From Ignavibacteria bacterium (lineage in GTDB: Bacteria; Bacteroidota; Ignavibacteria; Kapaibacteriales; UBA4661): a stretch of 64,000 bases of DNA. Below are positions 1-9,300 of the stretch, in pieces (position 1 is the stretch's first letter; each line of letters begins with the position of its first letter). Both the position numbers and the translations under genes were made by a program. Where the stretch lies: NCBI GenBank assembly GCA_014654705.1, contig JACVZY010000018.1, positions 1-64,000 on the forward strand, in the 5' to 3' direction. The notes beneath the pieces were generated by a model. It made no database searches. It worked only from the letters and a program-made list of their open reading frames with translations, and was not told the DNA's origin.

Positions 1-528
1 TTGCTGCGGTGGCGGAGGCAAGTTGGTCAACTTCATCTTGTTGATTGCCGGTCCTCGGCTCACGCCCGACGTATTGACCACAAGAAACAACGAATATCCG
101 CTAAAAAGGAACGTCAGCAGGAATAATGCGCCAAGAAAACCACGCCTCGTAGCAATGGGAATAGTGCGCTTCAGTTCCGAAGTGCGAATAAGCGGCTTAG
201 AGACTTGCTTTGGAAGCAAACCTTCAGATACAGTACGCGACGCAGCAGCACGAGGGACTACTTCTTGTCGTTTCTGAAGTGCCGCCTCAAGGACACCAAG
301 CTGCCTACTATAAAATTCCTCACTTGCCTGAAGCATAGTGCTGGGCTTCGTGATAAAACGGCGTAAATCCTGAAGTGCAATGAGGTCGTCCAACGCAGAT
401 GGGAAGCGGCGCAGAAGTCCGTCCAGTTCACGACGCTCTGATTCTGTAACATCATCGTACAGGATGCTAATCATCAAGTGTTCGAGACGCTCACGGTCTC
501 CGTCGGGTGGAATGGCATCAATTTTCAT
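1..528 (-). CDS. Anti-sigma factor-like membrane protein with TonB-like C-terminal part (partial)
   Basis: The reading frame is open from an ATG at 528 to the window edge, so the C-terminus is missing; 176 residues are visible. The first ~60 residues hold an acidic segment (YDDVTESERRELDGLLRRFP) shaped like the N-terminal domain of anti-sigma factors, without the Cys/His of zinc-binding members. A basic stretch and one membrane helix follow (about residues 138-156), then a proline-rich start of a periplasmic region (LTNLPPPPQQ). The basic-helix-PPPP part closely resembles that of the TonB protein encoded at 1162-1923. The start overlaps the sigma-factor stop as ATGA, so translation is probably coupled. 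I infer a membrane anti-sigma factor whose outer part is TonB-derived. The sigma-binding role comes from position and domain shape only. Confidence 0.7.
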   Translation of the reverse strand, partial: MKIDAIPPDGDRERLEHLMISILYDDVTESERRELDGLLRRFPSALDDLIALQDLRRFITKPSTMLQASEEFYSRQLGVLEAALQKRQEVVPRAAASRTVSEGLLPKQVSKPLIRTSELKRTIPIATRRGFLGALFLLTFLFSGYSLFLVVNTSGVSRGPAINKMKLTNLPPPPQQ

Positions 529-1154
529 GGATTCTGTGCTCCTTCGTGGACATTTTTAAGGAGAATTTGGAGTTTTTTCATCGCCCTGAAATGGAGGGTT
601 TTCACCGTACCATCCGTTACGCCAAGCGCGGCAGCAATTTCTTTGAACGGCATATCTTGGAAGTGCCTTGCCCGAAAGACCGTTTGCTCCGCAAGCGTAA
701 GCGACTGAATAGCCCGCTCTATCTGCATTTGTAGTTCGTCTGCTTCAGCGAGTGTCATAGGATTGGCTTCGGGAGCGTGGTCTATGAGCACGTGAGTGTG
801 CTCAAATTCTTCGGTGAGACTTTCTTGGACAAGTTCACGCTGTGTGCGCTCTGATGCTGACTTTCGCATATCCAACCACGTGCGAAGCGCGACCGTCCTC
901 ACCCACGCACCAAATGAGGCATCCCAATGCTCGGATTCGCCTCGGAAGGAACAGATATTGAACACAAGTTTGAGCCAGATTTCCTGCGAAAGGTCTTCCG
1001 CCGACGCATTACCGCTAAGGCGGGCAGCGGCGGCGAACACAATGCGCTTGCACGCTGCATAGAGCGGGCGAAACGCATCATTCTCACCGCCAACGCAGTA
1101 GCGGCGCAGAAGTTCAGGGATATTTTTTTCTTCGTGATTCATTGCCACAGCCAT
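525..1154 (-). CDS. ECF-type RNA polymerase sigma factor
   Basis: This 209-residue protein has the two conserved parts of ECF sigma factors. Region 2, which melts the -10 element and binds core polymerase, lies around residues 27-100 (AEDLSQEIWLKLVFNI, then a tryptophan/arginine-rich helix). Region 4, which reads the -35 element, lies around 140-200 with the helix-turn-helix PFKEIAAALGVTDGTVKTLH. Region 3 is absent, as usual for the class. The ATG at 1154 sits 7 bases after the TonB stop codon, and the gene ends in a 4-base overlap with the anti-sigma-like gene. A TonB-sigma-anti-sigma order points to a cell-surface or envelope signalling unit. The target promoters cannot be read from the window. 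Confidence 0.93.
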   Translation of the reverse strand: MAVAMNHEEKNIPELLRRYCVGGENDAFRPLYAACKRIVFAAAARLSGNASAEDLSQEIWLKLVFNICSFRGESEHWDASFGAWVRTVALRTWLDMRKSASERTQRELVQESLTEEFEHTHVLIDHAPEANPMTLAEADELQMQIERAIQSLTLAEQTVFRARHFQDMPFKEIAAALGVTDGTVKTLHFRAMKKLQILLKNVHEGAQNP

Positions 1155-1161
1155 TCTTCAG

Positions 1162-1923
1162 TTATCGTAAACGGAAAACAATAGGAATACTTACCCAACA
1201 TTCAACAGGTCTGTTATTCTGAATAGCAGGCGTGAAGACAGAACCCATCACAGCTTTGGCAGCAGACTCATTCAGCAATTCCGAATCGCTTTGCCAGATG
1301 ATGTATTTCTTCGGAACACCAGTTTTAGCGATAAGCACACGAATACTGACTCTCCCTTCAATGCCGGCTCGTTTGGCAGTCTCAGGATAGACCACTTTTT
1401 TTTGCAAATCTTTAATATCAACGTATGGTTCCTTTTCTACCGGATAAAACTCGCGCGGATCCGGCTCTTCTTCCTCTCGGACTTCCACGGTAATATCGCT
1501 CACAAGCGCTGGAAAACCGTCATCAAGACCATTACCGCCATTCAGTTTTGCATGGAAGATTTCATCCACGTTTGCAAAGTCAGGTAGGTCTGCCAAAGCT
1601 TCATCTGGCACCGGAATCGGCGTTCCGGCACGGGCGAGAGGAGCATTCGGAAGCGCGGGTGGCGGTGGCTGGACAACTTCAGTGACAGGTGGTGGTGGCA
1701 GGGTCATTATCTTCGTGCTATTGATAACGGGGGCAGAGTGTAGCGACAAGTGATTTGCCAGCGCAAAAACGCTATACCCAACAAAAAACAGCACCAGAAG
1801 CGACATGGAACCCCAAAAGCCCCGTATGGTCGAAGTACGAATGTACGATTGGAGTTCCACAGCGCCATAGCGATTTGGCGTCATTGTCTGATTATTCAGA
1901 CGGGAAGGAATGTGCATCGTCAT
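1162..1923 (-). CDS. Energy transducer TonB family protein
   Basis: TonB proteins couple the inner-membrane proton gradient to outer-membrane receptors. This one has a basic cytoplasmic start, a single membrane helix (about residues 37-57), proline-rich stretches (LPPPPVTEVVQPPPPALP), an acidic linker with EVREEEEPDP, and a C-terminal TonB_C domain (VVYPETAKRAGIEGRVSIRV to the end). I chose the ATG at 1923 because GGAGG lies 5 bases upstream; an in-frame GTG at 1935 would overlap that ribosome-binding site. It is the first gene of the sigma/anti-sigma operon, and its helix region resembles the anti-sigma-like protein, suggesting duplication. No exbB or exbD is visible nearby. Confidence 0.9.
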   Translation of the reverse strand: MTMHIPSRLNNQTMTPNRYGAVELQSYIRTSTIRGFWGSMSLLVLFFVGYSVFALANHLSLHSAPVINSTKIMTLPPPPVTEVVQPPPPALPNAPLARAGTPIPVPDEALADLPDFANVDEIFHAKLNGGNGLDDGFPALVSDITVEVREEEEPDPREFYPVEKEPYVDIKDLQKKVVYPETAKRAGIEGRVSIRVLIAKTGVPKKYIIWQSDSELLNESAAKAVMGSVFTPAIQNNRPVECWVSIPIVFRLR

Positions 1924-2015
1924 GGTAGCCTCCACAAAAGCAGTAAGAAATATGGGCGAAGTAGCCCTTTCCTACCATGACGACGTTTTTTTGAGAAAGG
2001 TTGACAAGCCACAAT

Positions 2016-2045
2016 ATTATACGCGAAAAAGCTGTTTAACCTCAA
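2016..2045 (-). promoter_or_regulatory. Possible promoter of the TonB-sigma-anti-sigma operon
   Basis: On the minus strand TTGAGG (2045-2040) and a perfect TATAAT (2021-2016) are separated by 18 bases, about 90 bases upstream of the chosen TonB start. The match is to the general housekeeping sigma consensus. The call rests on sequence alone. Confidence 0.4.
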
Positions 2046-2090
2046 TACTGAAGCTATCCACAACGACTTGTGAGCAAGTACTTTTTCTCC

Positions 2091-5000
2091 TTATGCTTCC
2101 GCAAGCACCGTTTCATGAGTTTCTTCAGGTGCTTTATCGCCCGCAGTCGGCTTCTCTTCGAGGCTTGAGTTCTTCTTACTTGCCAGATAGGTGTACATTG
2201 CCGGAATGACGTAGAGCGTCAAAACAAGCGAAAACATCACCCCACCAACAACGACAATACCAAGCGGAACACGGCTCTGGGAGGCAGCTCCAATGGAAAG
2301 TGCAATAGGAAGTGCGCCAATCGCCGTTACCAAGCTCGTCATCAAAATCGGTCGCAGACGTGCCGCAGAGCCATCCAGAACTGCTTCTTGCAACGTTCGC
2401 CCCTCACCACGAAGATGATTACTAAATTCCACAATCAAAATCCCATTCTTCGTTACCAAGCCGATAAGCATGATAATCCCGATTTCCGAAAAGATATTCA
2501 GCGTCTGGTTAAATACCCACAACGACAGAAGCGCACCCAAGACCGCAAGCGGCACGGTGAGCATAATCACAAACGGGTCGCGGAAACTCTCGAACTGTGC
2601 AGCCAGAATGAGATAGATAAGCAATAACGCCAACACAAAGGCAAAACTCGTGTTAGAAGCGCTCTCGGCAAAGTCGCGCGAAGCGCCTGTGAGCGACGTA
2701 CTGAAGCTGTCGTCTAATATCCGCGCCGCTATTGCATCCATAGCCTTCACGCCGTCACCAATCGTTTTGCCGGGTGCAAGCCCGGCTGATATCGTTGCGG
2801 ACTTGTAACGATTATAGTGAAATACTTGCGGTGGATTAGAAATTTCCTCAAATTTCACAAGATTATCCAGTGGAATCAGTTGACCACGGCTGTTGCGAAC
2901 GTAGAATCCTTGCAGAGCCGACGGGCGGTCGCGGTCGTCGCGCTCCACCTGTCCGATGACTTGGTATTGCTTGCCGCTCATCAAAAAATATCCAAAACGC
3001 CTATTGGAAAGAGCCAGTTGGAGCGTGTTCGAGATGTCACGCACCGAAACACCGATTTCCGTCGCTTTCAAGCGGTCAATCGAAACAGTCAGCTCGGGCT
3101 TGTTAAACTTCAAATTGATGTCCACCGCTTGAAATGTCGGGTCTTTTTGCGCTTCTTCGAGGAATTGTGGTAATTTACTTTTCAGTTTTTCAAAATCAAG
3201 GTTTTGGATAACAAACTGTACCGGCAGACCAACTGAGCCAAAGCCTGTGGAAATTGTCTGCTCCTGCACCGGTATAGCTCGTGCTGCATTGAAACCGCGC
3301 ATTTTTTTACCGATATACTCTGCAATTTGCATCTGTGAGCGCTTGCGCTCTTCCGGCGGCGTGAGTTTGATACTGATAAAACCTGCATTCACAGCACCAA
3401 CCGACCCACCACCAGCTGCGGTGATACCAAAGACCATTTCATGCTCCGGCACAGAATCCATCACGAATTGCGCGGCAGTAGAAATGACATTTTCCATCGC
3501 ATCGAAACTTGTGCCTTCCGGTGCAGTCATCGGCATACGGAGCCATGATTTATCCTCAAGAGGAGCAAGTTCGCTTTTGAGCGTGATACCGAGAAGATAG
3601 ATAGCACCAAAACTGACAAGTAAAATAATTATGCCCCACACACGATGCTTCAAGAAGGTTCCTAACGACCGACGATACGAGCGGTCGAGCCACTGGTAAA
3701 ATGGTTCGGTCATCTCATAGAACCGCGAGCGCTGGTGGGAGCTGGAAAGTTTTGCACTCAAGACAGGCGTAAGCGTGAGCGAAACAAAGGCAGAAATCAG
3801 CACCGAGCCTGCAATGACCACGCCGAACTCACGGAAGAGTGCCCCGACAAAGCCCTGAAGGAAAATCACGGGCAGAAAGACAGCCGCTAACGTGATAGAT
3901 GTAGAGATGACGGCAAAAACAATCTCCGTCGAACCCGCACGAGCGGCTTCAAGCGGCGACATACCCTGTTCAATTTTTTTGTAGATATTCTCCGTTACTA
4001 CAATACCGTCGTCCACCACCAGCCCCGTTGCCAGCACGATAGCGAGCAGCGTCAGGACATTGATGGAAAAACCAAAAATGTACATGATGAAAAACGCACC
4101 AATAAGCGAAACCGGAATATCAATGAGCGGACGCAGCGCAATTTTCCAATCGCGGAAAAAGAGGAATATCACAATAACCACAAGTACAAATGCAATTGCA
4201 AGCGTTTCCTGCACTTCCTTAATTGAGGCACGAACCGAGCGACTGCGGTCAATACCAACGGCTATGACAATATCTGGCGGCATTTCACGCTTAATAATCT
4301 CAAAGCGGCGATAGAATTCATCAGCAATATTAACCAAATTTGCACCGGGCTGTGGAATAACGGCAATGGAAACACCCGGTGAATTGTTACGCTTTAGAGA
4401 AGATTCCTCATTTTCAGGACCAAGCTCCGCACGTCCAATATCGCGGAAGCGAATAATGCGATTCTCCGTCTGGCGCAAAATCAGGTTGCTAAAGTCTTCC
4501 TCATCGTCCAAGCGACCGAACGTTTTGACGGTCATTTCGGTCTGATTACCATAAATTTTACCACTTGGAAGTTCGACGTTTTCACGATTCAGAGCATCTT
4601 GTACATCTTGAATGGTAAGATTATAGGCGGCTAGACGAGCCGGGTCAATCCACAACCGCATAGCATAGCGCTTCAACCCAAAGACCAGCACTTGGCTCAC
4701 GCCCGGAATGGTTTGCAGGCGTTCTTGCAAAACGTTTTCCGCATACGCCGAAAGCTGTAAAATGTTCATGGAACGGCTTTGGACGGGCATAAAAATTATC
4801 GGGTCGCCGCTCGCGTCCGCCTTTGTGACCACAGGCGGCGCATCGATATCCTGCGGAAGCTGCCTAAGCGCCTGCGAAACCTTGTCCCGAACGTCATTGG
4901 CAGCTTGCTCTAGGTTCGCCTCTACGTTGAATTCCACAGTGATACTGCTTACCCCCAGAGCGCTCGTGGACGAAATTGTCCGCACGCCCTGTACCCCGTT

Positions 5001-5213
5001 AATTGCTTTTTCAAGCGGTTCTGTGATTTGTGACTCGACAATCTCAGGATTTGCACCTGAATATACCGTGCGAACACTGATGACAGGAGGGTCAATAGCG
5101 GGAAATTCGCGCACACCCAAAAAGGTGTAGCCCATTATGCCAAAGAGGGTGATGACAAGCGACATAACAACTGCAAAAACGGGGCGCTTGAGACTTAGAC
5201 TGGGGAGATTCAT
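2091..5213 (-). CDS. RND efflux permease, HAE-1/AcrB-like
   Basis: At 1040 residues this has the full length of proton-driven RND multidrug exporters in the inner membrane. It starts with the usual short cytoplasmic segment and first membrane helix (PVFAVVMSLVITLFGIMGY). The paired aspartates of the proton relay appear near residue 400 in GLVVDDGIVVTENI, and the partner lysine near residue 920 in GLVTKNGILIVEF, so it should be active. Two large periplasmic porter domains lie between helices 1-2 and 7-8. The hydrophilic tail of about 30 residues is not conserved. AcrB-type permeases normally sit beside a membrane fusion protein and a TolC-type channel; neither adjoins it here, so its partners must lie elsewhere. 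Substrate unknown. Confidence 0.95.
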   Translation of the reverse strand: MNLPSLSLKRPVFAVVMSLVITLFGIMGYTFLGVREFPAIDPPVISVRTVYSGANPEIVESQITEPLEKAINGVQGVRTISSTSALGVSSITVEFNVEANLEQAANDVRDKVSQALRQLPQDIDAPPVVTKADASGDPIIFMPVQSRSMNILQLSAYAENVLQERLQTIPGVSQVLVFGLKRYAMRLWIDPARLAAYNLTIQDVQDALNRENVELPSGKIYGNQTEMTVKTFGRLDDEEDFSNLILRQTENRIIRFRDIGRAELGPENEESSLKRNNSPGVSIAVIPQPGANLVNIADEFYRRFEIIKREMPPDIVIAVGIDRSRSVRASIKEVQETLAIAFVLVVIVIFLFFRDWKIALRPLIDIPVSLIGAFFIMYIFGFSINVLTLLAIVLATGLVVDDGIVVTENIYKKIEQGMSPLEAARAGSTEIVFAVISTSITLAAVFLPVIFLQGFVGALFREFGVVIAGSVLISAFVSLTLTPVLSAKLSSSHQRSRFYEMTEPFYQWLDRSYRRSLGTFLKHRVWGIIILLVSFGAIYLLGITLKSELAPLEDKSWLRMPMTAPEGTSFDAMENVISTAAQFVMDSVPEHEMVFGITAAGGGSVGAVNAGFISIKLTPPEERKRSQMQIAEYIGKKMRGFNAARAIPVQEQTISTGFGSVGLPVQFVIQNLDFEKLKSKLPQFLEEAQKDPTFQAVDINLKFNKPELTVSIDRLKATEIGVSVRDISNTLQLALSNRRFGYFLMSGKQYQVIGQVERDDRDRPSALQGFYVRNSRGQLIPLDNLVKFEEISNPPQVFHYNRYKSATISAGLAPGKTIGDGVKAMDAIAARILDDSFSTSLTGASRDFAESASNTSFAFVLALLLIYLILAAQFESFRDPFVIMLTVPLAVLGALLSLWVFNQTLNIFSEIGIIMLIGLVTKNGILIVEFSNHLRGEGRTLQEAVLDGSAARLRPILMTSLVTAIGALPIALSIGAASQSRVPLGIVVVGGVMFSLVLTLYVIPAMYTYLASKKNSSLEEKPTAGDKAPEETHETVLAEA

Positions 5214-5277
5214 GGCGGGGTGGTAATTAAATTGTAGAAAAAACTTCGGCAGGGTCGTGTTCTCACATCAAGACTCA

Positions 5278-5339
5278 GACACGGATTGGAAAGATTGCTA
5301 CGGATGCCCACATCCGTTTGTACTCTACCAATCCGTGTC
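5278..5339. repeat. Nested palindromic repeat (REPIN-like)
   Basis: The outer arms GACACGGATTGG (5278-5289) and its perfect complement (5328-5339) enclose an inner 7-base pair of arms, ACGGATG (5300-5306) and CATCCGT (5311-5317). The element lies in the 258-base gap upstream of the RND gene. The ACACGG core resembles the arms at 43307-43355. Confidence 0.6.
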
Positions 5340-5400
5340 CTCCTCTCTTTCATTTTTATAGTAGTGCTCAAGTTAGAGATTATGTTTTTGAGTATATGTA

Positions 5401-5420
5401 CCACAGGTTTGTTCCTGTGG
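5401..5420. repeat. Short hairpin, possible single REP unit
   Basis: CCACAGG and CCTGTGG pair across a six-base loop. The layout resembles one arm of the CACAG/CTGTG palindromes at 49811-49878 and 57543-57610, and the bases that follow (GCAGCGATTTCACTC) resemble the spacer of those elements. It lies 50 bases downstream of the outer-membrane barrel gene, so it could instead act as a transcription-end hairpin. Confidence 0.4.
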
Positions 5421-5471
5421 GCGTTGCAGCGATTTCACTCAAAAATTTATCCCTCAAAACTTAGCACTTTT

Positions 5472-6269
5472 TTAGAATTTATACTTCACCGAAAGCCCCG
5501 GACGGAGCGAGTTTACCGACCATTTCAAGTCTTTGACCACCGGCATAATCCCAAAGGAATAAAATACTTCAGGGTGAACAGTCAAACGGTCAATAATCGG
5601 AATGGCATAACTTATTCCGGCAAAAGGCGCGACAGTAAAGGTATTCGCATTGGGTAAATCACCCGTTGACGCATTACGAGTGCGGAAGGGTGTAGTACCG
5701 GAGAAAAAGCTGCCATCGCTTGGTTCCAACAAAGTTTCTACTTGGTAGTATTTGGCTGAGTTGACGAAATTTAGTCTCACGCCGACGTGGACGGACAACC
5801 CCTCCCACACATTATAGCTTACCATTGGCTCCACACCTATCATTTGGAGCGTATCATTGATGGTATATTCGCTTACCGCATTGGCAAACGTACCGTCATC
5901 ACGCCCAACGCGGTAACTGGCTCTCGTAGCAAGACGGACATTCTGCGTTGCATAATTAGCTCGCAAACCCACCGAAAGGCGGTCATCAATCAAGTACTCC
6001 ATCACGATACCAAATGCAGGATTCCAAGCGTTTGTACTAGAAAATGCTGTTGGTTCATTCGTGCCACCTGTACGCGGCGTAAATATCGGCACATTGGGCA
6101 GGTCGAGGAAATTCACATTGTGCATATCCAGACCGTATGCGCCGTACAGCCCAAGCGAGAAACGCCGCGTACGAACGCTTTGCGCCTCAAGCGTGGGAGC
6201 AATCCACGCGCTAAGTAGAGTGAGCGCAAACGCCAGAAAAAGCGCGGTTTTGAAAGTGTTGCGTTGCAT
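5472..6269 (-). CDS. Outer-membrane beta-barrel protein
   Basis: The 265-residue product opens with a signal peptide (basic start, hydrophobic TALFLAFALTLLSAWIAP, cleavage near LEAQS). The mature part is rich in alternating polar and aromatic residues typical of 8-10 stranded barrels (FSLGLYGAYG, LSVGLRANYA, LSVHVGVRLNFV). It ends in an aromatic strand finishing with Phe (GLSVKYKF), the usual signal for barrel assembly. It fits the small-barrel families common in Bacteroidota, but nothing gives a substrate or partner. It follows the subtilase gene by 82 bases on the same strand and precedes the RND gene; it is not a TolC homologue. Confidence 0.8.
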   Translation of the reverse strand: MQRNTFKTALFLAFALTLLSAWIAPTLEAQSVRTRRFSLGLYGAYGLDMHNVNFLDLPNVPIFTPRTGGTNEPTAFSSTNAWNPAFGIVMEYLIDDRLSVGLRANYATQNVRLATRASYRVGRDDGTFANAVSEYTINDTLQMIGVEPMVSYNVWEGLSVHVGVRLNFVNSAKYYQVETLLEPSDGSFFSGTTPFRTRNASTGDLPNANTFTVAPFAGISYAIPIIDRLTVHPEVFYSFGIMPVVKDLKWSVNSLRPGLSVKYKF

Positions 6270-6311
6270 AGATATTGAAAATTGAGATTAAAAAATTTCG
6301 TTATTCAATGC

Positions 6312-6341
6312 CGTGCAGCCCGCCCTAAAGCAGGCTGCACG
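6312..6341 (-). terminator. Hairpin downstream of the subtilase gene
   Basis: CGTGCAGCC (6312-6320) pairs perfectly with GGCTGCACG (6333-6341) around a 12-base loop, 11 bases after the subtilase stop codon. No run of T follows directly on the minus strand, so a factor-independent terminator is only a possibility. Confidence 0.4.
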
Positions 6342-6351
6342 TGCAAGAGAT

Positions 6352-9300
6352 TTAGCGCACAATCTGAATCGTTTGGGTCGCTTTGCCTTCGCCGGAGCGC
6401 AGTGTCAGCAAGTACGAACCGCTTGGAAGCGTTGCAGTAGCAACGCGAGCAGTATGCTCGCCTGCCTTAATGCTACTCAAAAGTTCCTCGCGCACAGTTT
6501 TGCCGCTAATATCGCTCAGTGTCATGGTAACATCGCCTTCATCCGCTTTGCGGAAGGTAACAGTAATACCATCCGTAGCCGGATTAGGGCTGCTCCGCAC
6601 AATCACCAAGCTGGCTTTTGGCGAGAAAAATAATTGTTGTCCGCCTGCTTGATTGAACTTCGTCAGCAGGAAACTGCCGGACGGCTGCAAGAGCACCAAA
6701 TCCCCTGATGCCGGGTCGGCGAGTTTGATGGTGTTGAGCATCGTTACGGTCGAACCTGTCGCGCTACCAATAGCCGCACGGAAGGTCGGCGTGATAATCG
6801 TATCGGTCGCACTTCCGGTGGGTATAGCGAATACCACAGTCCGCACGGCGCTTGCCACCGAATTTCCGGCAGCGAGGCTCGTGAGATTAGTCGGCTCAAG
6901 CAGCGTCGCATTATAGCTTATTGAAGCCAGCAAGAAACGCCCTGTGGGAATACGGTGACGGTTACGCACTACTATCGGCATCGAAACTGTTTCGCCTTGT
7001 GGCGCCGAATATACCGCGCTTGATTGCCCAGCAGCAACTTGCAAGAAGGCTTGCGGAGCACCCGTCAGAGTAAGCCTGCCCGATACCGTACTGATATTGG
7101 CATTCGTTGCAAAGGCATCTTCCAAACGCAAAACCGTCGTGGTATCATTACCAAGTTGCGCACGGTAGCGCAGACGCGCCATGACTGTATCCGTGCCGTT
7201 CGGAGTAAAAGTAAGACGCACCACGCGCTGATTGTCATAGACACTACCTGTCGAGGCAGCATCAAGCGGTTGCAGCACGGTTGCATTCAAACGCAAGTTA
7301 GCGTAAATGGTCGTGTTCGCTGCCAGATTACGAACACCGCGAAGAATTATCGGTACTGTAATATCGTCGCCGATTTGCGCCGTCGCATCTACTGTCGCCA
7401 GCGTTGCGCGAGCTGCGGCGGCTTCGGCGCTTGCACGCAAGTCCACCGTCATCACGGGAAACTCAGCATTGCTGCGCACTACGAGGCGGGCTTCTTTTTG
7501 TCCGCCCGAAGTCGGAGCAAAAAACACTGTTGCCGTCGAGGAAGCGTTTGGAACAATTCTTGTGCCGGCGGGAATTTCTCGCAGGAGGCGGAACTCACTC
7601 GCATTCTTGCCCTCAAAGGAAACACTCGTTACCGTAACGGTTTCACGCCCTGCGCTGCGAATGCCCAAGCCTATCGTCGAAGACGTTGCGTTCGGCGCAG
7701 TTGTCGCAAAGAACACGGTCGAAATCGGCACGGCAAGGCGGCGCAGTGCATTACCACTGCCCAAAAGCAGAACAGTTTCCGAGCCGGGCGCTTGGTCGTG
7801 CGCAACGGTCATTGTCCCGATACGAGCACCCACATCTTTCGGACGGAAGGATACTGTGAGCGCAAGACTTTCATTCGCTGCCAAACGAATCGGGAATGCT
7901 GTGCTGACGGTAAAGTCACTGCCATTCACACCTCCAAAATCAATCCGCGAAATACTCATGCTGGCTGTGCTGCTATTGCGAAGCGTGATGCGCTGTGTCG
8001 CGCTTGTATTCACACTCACCAGCCCGAAATTGAATTGGTACATACTCGGCGTTGTATTGATGATGTCGGTTGTTCCTCGTGCCGTTACTTGGACTGCTCT
8101 CGGAATACCGCCAACACTACCAACACGCAATCGAGCTGAATCTGCTTTATCGCTGAACATAAAAATATCAACCAGCTTTTCACCCGCTTGTGTGGGCGAG
8201 TACGCAATCGAAAGCTGCTGCTGTGCTCCGGGCTGCACGGTGAAGGGAAGCGATGTCAAGAGCCTAAATTCGGTACTTTGCACAGTGTTCAGTGTTGCGT
8301 GTACGAACGCTGCTCGCGTGACGGTTATCGGCTCTGTGCCCATATTCCGCAAGGAAACCAGATTCACCACTCGTGTCGCACCTATTGGCACAAGACTCAG
8401 AGGCGGCAACGTGCCGGTAAGCGAGAACGGTGGTAAGCGGTCAAAACGGCTAAAGAAGCCGGTTGTTCCAGTCAAATCTACTCCGACATCATTGTAAAAC
8501 CGCAAAAGATTCGTCGGGCGTTGCCCTTCGCCTACAAGCGGCATTACGTCTGTTACACCATCGTAGGTAATGCGCAATCCGGCATCACGTACACGTGGCA
8601 GACTTGGCGAAAATGCGACCTGTACGGCACTTGTCCCGTTAGGGGCAATCGTTATGGGTGTTTGGGTCAGAACACGAAATTCACCGCTTGTACCATCCAC
8701 TGACGGAGTAATGTTTAAGCCTGTTATTGTCAACGGATTCGCACTGATATTCGCTAGGGTAACGGTAAGAGTTTTGACCGTACCAATGGTAACAGGCTGA
8801 ACCGAAACAACCGTTCCGCCAAGACGAATAACGTTATTGAAGTCTAAGCCTGTCGCAAGCGGCGGGTTAGTCCAGAGAACGCCGCCGGAGCGGGCTGTAG
8901 CAGTAAGCTGCGTCGTGCGCTGGAAGGAAACAATACGTGGCGTATTGAGCGCGGCAAAATCGCCCGGGGTGTAAACATACACCAAACCCGACGGCGGCGC
9001 AATTTCGGGGAAGAGATCGCACCTATCAGCTGCGGCAGTGGCAGGCGAAGAAGTAAGCCAGTCGTTGAGTTGAAAATTAACCAGACGGCTGTTAAAATCT
9101 GACGGATTTTTCCCGCGCAGACCTACCTGCCCACGTATCAAGAACCCGTCCAATGTATAGTCCATTTTATCGTATGCCAGTTCAATACGATTGCTACCTT
9201 CGTATAATCGAATCTGAAAATTCAAATCAGCGTTGGGGTTTGGACCGGTATTTGTGAATAGTGAAGCACGTTTCCACTGCACGACAAAGATGCGGTTCGG

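Noticed and set aside
7307-8497. A 396-codon open frame on the plus strand across the subtilase gene
   Set aside because: It lies wholly inside the well-supported minus-strand subtilase and its product has no recognisable domain; it is a shadow of that gene's codon pattern.
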